Shown: positions 61,021 through 64,000 of the stretch, piece by piece | Numbering within the stretch: the stretch's first letter is position 1 | Layout: the number at the start of each line of letters is the position of its first letter | NCBI GenBank assembly: GCA_040879025.1 | Contig: JBBDLF010000015.1 | Coordinates: forward strand, 1-64,000 | Source of the DNA: JBBDLF01 sp040879025 | GTDB lineage: Bacteria; Pseudomonadota; Gammaproteobacteria; Pseudomonadales; Pseudohongiellaceae | Reading direction: 5' to 3' | Length of the DNA stretch: 64,000 bases | Position numbers and translations under genes: made by a program | Notes under the pieces: model-generated | Database searches by the model: none | Told to the model about the DNA's origin: nothing | Seen by the model: only the letters and a program-made list of their open reading frames with translations

Positions 61021-62046
61021 ATGTTTATGAAAACGCTTGAATATACCCTCCGCTTCATCACCCCGGCTTTTCTTGGCAACGCTGAGCAAAACGGCCAGTG
61101 GCGTACGCCGCCGTTCAAGGCGCTGCTAAGGCAGTGGTGGCGGGTGGCGTATGCAGCGGAGCAGGGATTCAGGATGGATACTGCTGCGATCGCAGAGATG
61201 CGCAAGAAAGAAGGGATGTTGTTTGGCCATGCCTGGCTTGAAGGTGACCGGGATGATAAAGGCAGCAAGGTTGCTGCACGCAAAAGCTTGGTTCGTATCC
61301 GGCTGGATGATTGGAGTCTGGGAAAACTCAACCAGGCGCCCGTCATAGGTGCGGTAGCGATGGGCAAGAACCAGATTCCTGGTGCGTTGTATTCGGGCTA
61401 TGGCCCGGTTGTACCGGGCCCGATGAAGGCTGGGCCGAAGCTGAAAGCCAATGCTGCAATCCAGTCAGAAGAGAAAGCCCTCTTTCGTATCGCCTTTCCT
61501 GAAGGAGCCGGTATCGAGGAGGCAATAACATTAATAAACGCGTACGGCGCTTTAGGTGGACGCAGCCGCAATGGCTGGGGTTCATTTGAGCTGAAAGGGG
61601 ATATCCCAGCACCGAAGGACTTTGCCCGGGACTGGAAAGAAGCCATGCAGCTAGACTGGCCGCATGCCTTGGGCAAGGACGAAAATGGTGACCTGGTCTG
61701 GGAGTCATCGCCACAATCGAAGTGGGAAGATGCGATGAAGCTGCTTGCACAGGCGCGCGCAGACATGCGCAGGGCAGTCCCTGATCGGTTGATGCTGGCT
61801 TATCCCGATACCAGAGACACTATGAAGGGCTGGGGAAAAAATGATCGGGTACCCAACAGTTTGCGCTTCAAGGTGAGATCGGGCGGGAAACAGTTCATTG
61901 CGCTGATTTTTCACATGCCATGCCGACCGGGAGCTGAGTTGTGGCAGAAGCTCTCCACTCAGAAGCAACAAGGTTTTGTTGCCTGTTTTTCGGCAGCACA
62001 CGCCTTCCTGGACAAGCATCAACAATTTCATCGGGTGGGGGTGTAG
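61021..62046 (+). CDS. cmr1: Type III-B CRISPR RAMP protein Cmr1
   Basis: This 341-residue RAMP-fold protein starts KTLEYTLRFITPAFLGNAEQ and has the Cmr1 signature TPPFKALLRQWWRVAYAAEQ and the Gly-rich ALGGRSRNGWGSFEL (about 175-190). It is the subunit at the end of the Cmr complex that helps engage target RNA. It lies 2 bp after the CARF gene and 2 bp before cas10, so the three are one operon. Confidence 0.88.
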   Translation: MFMKTLEYTLRFITPAFLGNAEQNGQWRTPPFKALLRQWWRVAYAAEQGFRMDTAAIAEMRKKEGMLFGHAWLEGDRDDKGSKVAARKSLVRIRLDDWSLGKLNQAPVIGAVAMGKNQIPGALYSGYGPVVPGPMKAGPKLKANAAIQSEEKALFRIAFPEGAGIEEAITLINAYGALGGRSRNGWGSFELKGDIPAPKDFARDWKEAMQLDWPHALGKDENGDLVWESSPQSKWEDAMKLLAQARADMRRAVPDRLMLAYPDTRDTMKGWGKNDRVPNSLRFKVRSGGKQFIALIFHMPCRPGAELWQKLSTQKQQGFVACFSAAHAFLDKHQQFHRVGV

Positions 62047-62048
62047 CC

Positions 62049-64000
62049 GTGACTGATAACAATGACATCCTCTGGCAAACCAAACTCCACGCCCGTCTGC
62101 ATGATCCGGCGGAAAAAGCGCTGGTTCTGTTGCGTGACCCCGCTGGCCATGAACGGGGGACCTCTCGCGTGTTGTGGCGAATGGCCCGTGCCGATGAGAT
62201 GCCTGCGGAGGGCAGCATCGATAATGACAATGCCGATGTGCTGCATGCGGTGGCCTTCGACAAGGGCATCAGACCTGCCACTTACAAACTGGTGCAGCGC
62301 GCTGACTGGTGGGCGGCAGCAGCGGACCGCCCCCAGTGGCCGCTGCAGGAGATCACCGTCACCACCAAAAAGGGAGAAGAGAAAACACTGTCCGTTGCAT
62401 CCTGGGCGCAGGTGCGATGGGCAAATAATCCGGTCCTGATTCACCCCCTCACCGGACAGAAATTCGATCTGGGCAAGTATGGTGCTTTGAGCGATACGGA
62501 CTTCCAGGACATCAAACAGCGTAGCTTTGATCACTTTTCCAAACTGTTGGTTCGCGACAACGGCAGTACCGACTTCAAGAAATCCGTGCTTGCCTTTTGG
62601 CGGTTTGGTCCGGAAGTAGGTGAAGCAGATGACAACGGCAAACTCGGGCCGCTGTGGAATCTGTTGCCCGCCGATACCCGCGTTCCCGACCACAGCATCT
62701 GGGATCACCTCGATCTGACGTCAGCCTTTGCAGGTGCCTTCACGGCTGACCCCGATGGCGAAGCCGCTTTGCTATCACTTGCCATTGGTCCGGTTCAGCC
62801 CTTTATCGCCGCCGCCCGCAAAATGGACGATCTGTGGGCAGGTTCCCACTTGCTTGCACGTCTGTCATGGGAAGCCATGAAGGTGGTCTGCGAGGAATTG
62901 GGGCCGGATGCCATTCTGTTTCCACGCCTGCGTGGCATACCTCAAGTGGATGTATGGCTGCGTGATAGCTGTAACCTTCCACGCGAGCTGTTCAAAGGCT
63001 GCGACTGGAACAGGGGTGGGACTGATGCCAACCCCCTGTTCTCTGCTGCCCTGCCCAACCGTTTCGTTGCAGTGGTACCGGCAAGTCGGGCCAGAGAGAT
63101 TGCACATCGGGTTGAAGAGGAAGTACGCAATTGGTTGCGTGAACTCGGAATTAAAGTTGTCACAGAACTGCTCACAGAAGCGGGTTACGAAGGGGAACAG
63201 GAAAATATCTCCACACCCTACGACCAGGTGAAAGAGCAACTCAAAGGCTTCCCGGAAGTCCACTGGGCGGCGGTCCCCTTTTCACTGATCCGTTGCCGCG
63301 ATGAAAAGAAACAGCGCGACCTGGATGTGGTGCAGCTTTCTGAGTCCATGAAGCCCTTCTTCACGGGCAATGGAGAGCCGGGCTTCCTGGGCTCCCATGC
63401 CTGGGAAGTGCTGCAAAAAGATTTGCAATGGGGTGACAACACCACGTTCTTCGCCCCCAATCCAGGTGTGCTCTATCCTGCCGTACATGACCTGGCCGAA
63501 CGGGTACTGGCGGCGGCAAAGGCAAGTCGCACCTTTGAGCAAACGACTCAACATGGCTGGCGCTGCTCGCTGACAGGTGAAAGCGAATGGCTGACTACAG
63601 AGAGAACACAATTGGCCAAGTCCTATCGGAATCAGGACGATACTCTGTGGGCCAGAGTCTCCAGGACAAAGCCGGCCTGGGCAAAGCAAGGTGAGCATCT
63701 TGGGGCGCTGTCCGCCATTAAGCGGCTGTGGCCAACTCTGTTTCTTAATGAAGTCAGGGAGGCTCTCGGTGAAGCCAATATGGACAAAGATGTTCAGCGG
63801 TTCGTTGTCTCCACCCACACCATGGCGCTGGCCCATCAACTTAACCATTTCTTGGAGAAGGGTGGAACCATTAATGGTGAACTGGCAGAGAACCTGCGGA
63901 AAAATGATCGTGTAGCGCTACCCAGAAAATTGGCAAGCAACATAAAGGTCAACCCGGAACAGCTCAATCTGGTTGCTCGTATTCCCGGCTGGCTGGACGC
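62049..64000 (+). CDS. cmr2: Type III-B CRISPR Cas10/Cmr2 (partial, cut by right edge)
   Basis: The frame is open from GTG 62049 to the window end (650 codons). It starts with an HD-type motif, KLHARLHDPAEKALVLLRD (His18-Asp19), as in Cas10 HD nuclease domains. It contains LVQRADWWAAAADRPQWPLQ and the Cmr2 block AIGPVQPFIAAARKMDDLWA followed by GSHLLARLSWEAMKV. The GGDD palm motif that makes cyclic oligoadenylate is not reached inside the window. Together with Cmr1 and the CARF protein it defines a III-B system. Confidence 0.88.
   Translation, partial: MTDNNDILWQTKLHARLHDPAEKALVLLRDPAGHERGTSRVLWRMARADEMPAEGSIDNDNADVLHAVAFDKGIRPATYKLVQRADWWAAAADRPQWPLQEITVTTKKGEEKTLSVASWAQVRWANNPVLIHPLTGQKFDLGKYGALSDTDFQDIKQRSFDHFSKLLVRDNGSTDFKKSVLAFWRFGPEVGEADDNGKLGPLWNLLPADTRVPDHSIWDHLDLTSAFAGAFTADPDGEAALLSLAIGPVQPFIAAARKMDDLWAGSHLLARLSWEAMKVVCEELGPDAILFPRLRGIPQVDVWLRDSCNLPRELFKGCDWNRGGTDANPLFSAALPNRFVAVVPASRAREIAHRVEEEVRNWLRELGIKVVTELLTEAGYEGEQENISTPYDQVKEQLKGFPEVHWAAVPFSLIRCRDEKKQRDLDVVQLSESMKPFFTGNGEPGFLGSHAWEVLQKDLQWGDNTTFFAPNPGVLYPAVHDLAERVLAAAKASRTFEQTTQHGWRCSLTGESEWLTTERTQLAKSYRNQDDTLWARVSRTKPAWAKQGEHLGALSAIKRLWPTLFLNEVREALGEANMDKDVQRFVVSTHTMALAHQLNHFLEKGGTINGELAENLRKNDRVALPRKLASNIKVNPEQLNLVARIPGWLD

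Overview
The window reads as the chromosome of a gammaproteobacterium. The gene order tRNA-Val - thrS - infC - rpmI - rplT - pheS - pheT - ihfA - merR-like - tRNA-Pro, the run fmdB-like - aspS - yebC - ruvCAB - tolQRAB - pal - cpoB - queE - queC - tRNA-Lys - nadA, the pairs purM/purN and DUF2066/hda, and a FleQ-type regulator all match Pseudomonas/Cellvibrio-like genomes. The backbone is fairly GC-rich (36 of 60 bases in the line at 12001). I cannot name the species.

Layout. 1-5.7 kb is a patchwork of small accessory genes: a broken merR with an intact operator, a metal exporter, a RibD-like reductase, a dying REP-associated transposase element, a TonB receptor, an ArsR/SRPBCC pair and a DUF305 protein. 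5.7-13.7 kb is the translation/IHF block between tRNA-Val and tRNA-Pro. 13.7-21.4 kb is an AT-rich island (24 of 60 GC in the line at 14041). It starts beside a tRNA-Leu 3' remnant and carries a NACHT-type STAND NTPase with a nuclease-like N-terminus, a two-gene restriction-modification system (nuclease fused to methyltransferase, plus a specificity subunit whose two recognition domains are near-copies), and a lone KAS III-like enzyme. 21.4-32 kb holds signalling genes (REC-degenerate EAL, hybrid kinase, FleQ), an AP2-domain protein and a three-gene arsenosugar cassette. 32-42.2 kb is purine synthesis, Hda, WrbA, ArsC, YihY, acylphosphatase, ProRS and an HU-like protein. 42.7-55.3 kb is the aspS-to-queC block. 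55.2-56.7 kb is a small decayed insertion at tRNA-Lys, bounded by 49-bp direct repeats. 56.8-59.7 kb has a DUF4112 protein, a matrixin-like protease, nadA and an ABC-permease fragment. From 59.9 kb a type III-B CRISPR-Cas operon begins (CARF protein, Cmr1, Cas10/Cmr2) and runs off the right edge.

How they work together. Most backbone operons are housekeeping: translation, Holliday-junction processing, the Tol-Pal envelope machine and queuosine precursor synthesis. The novelty lies in two defence regions. One is the tRNA-linked island, which pairs a STAND ATPase with a BcgI-like restriction system. The other is the III-B operon, whose first gene encodes a predicted cyclic-oligoadenylate sensor or ring nuclease. 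No CRISPR array, cas1/cas2, integrase or intact transposase is visible in the window.
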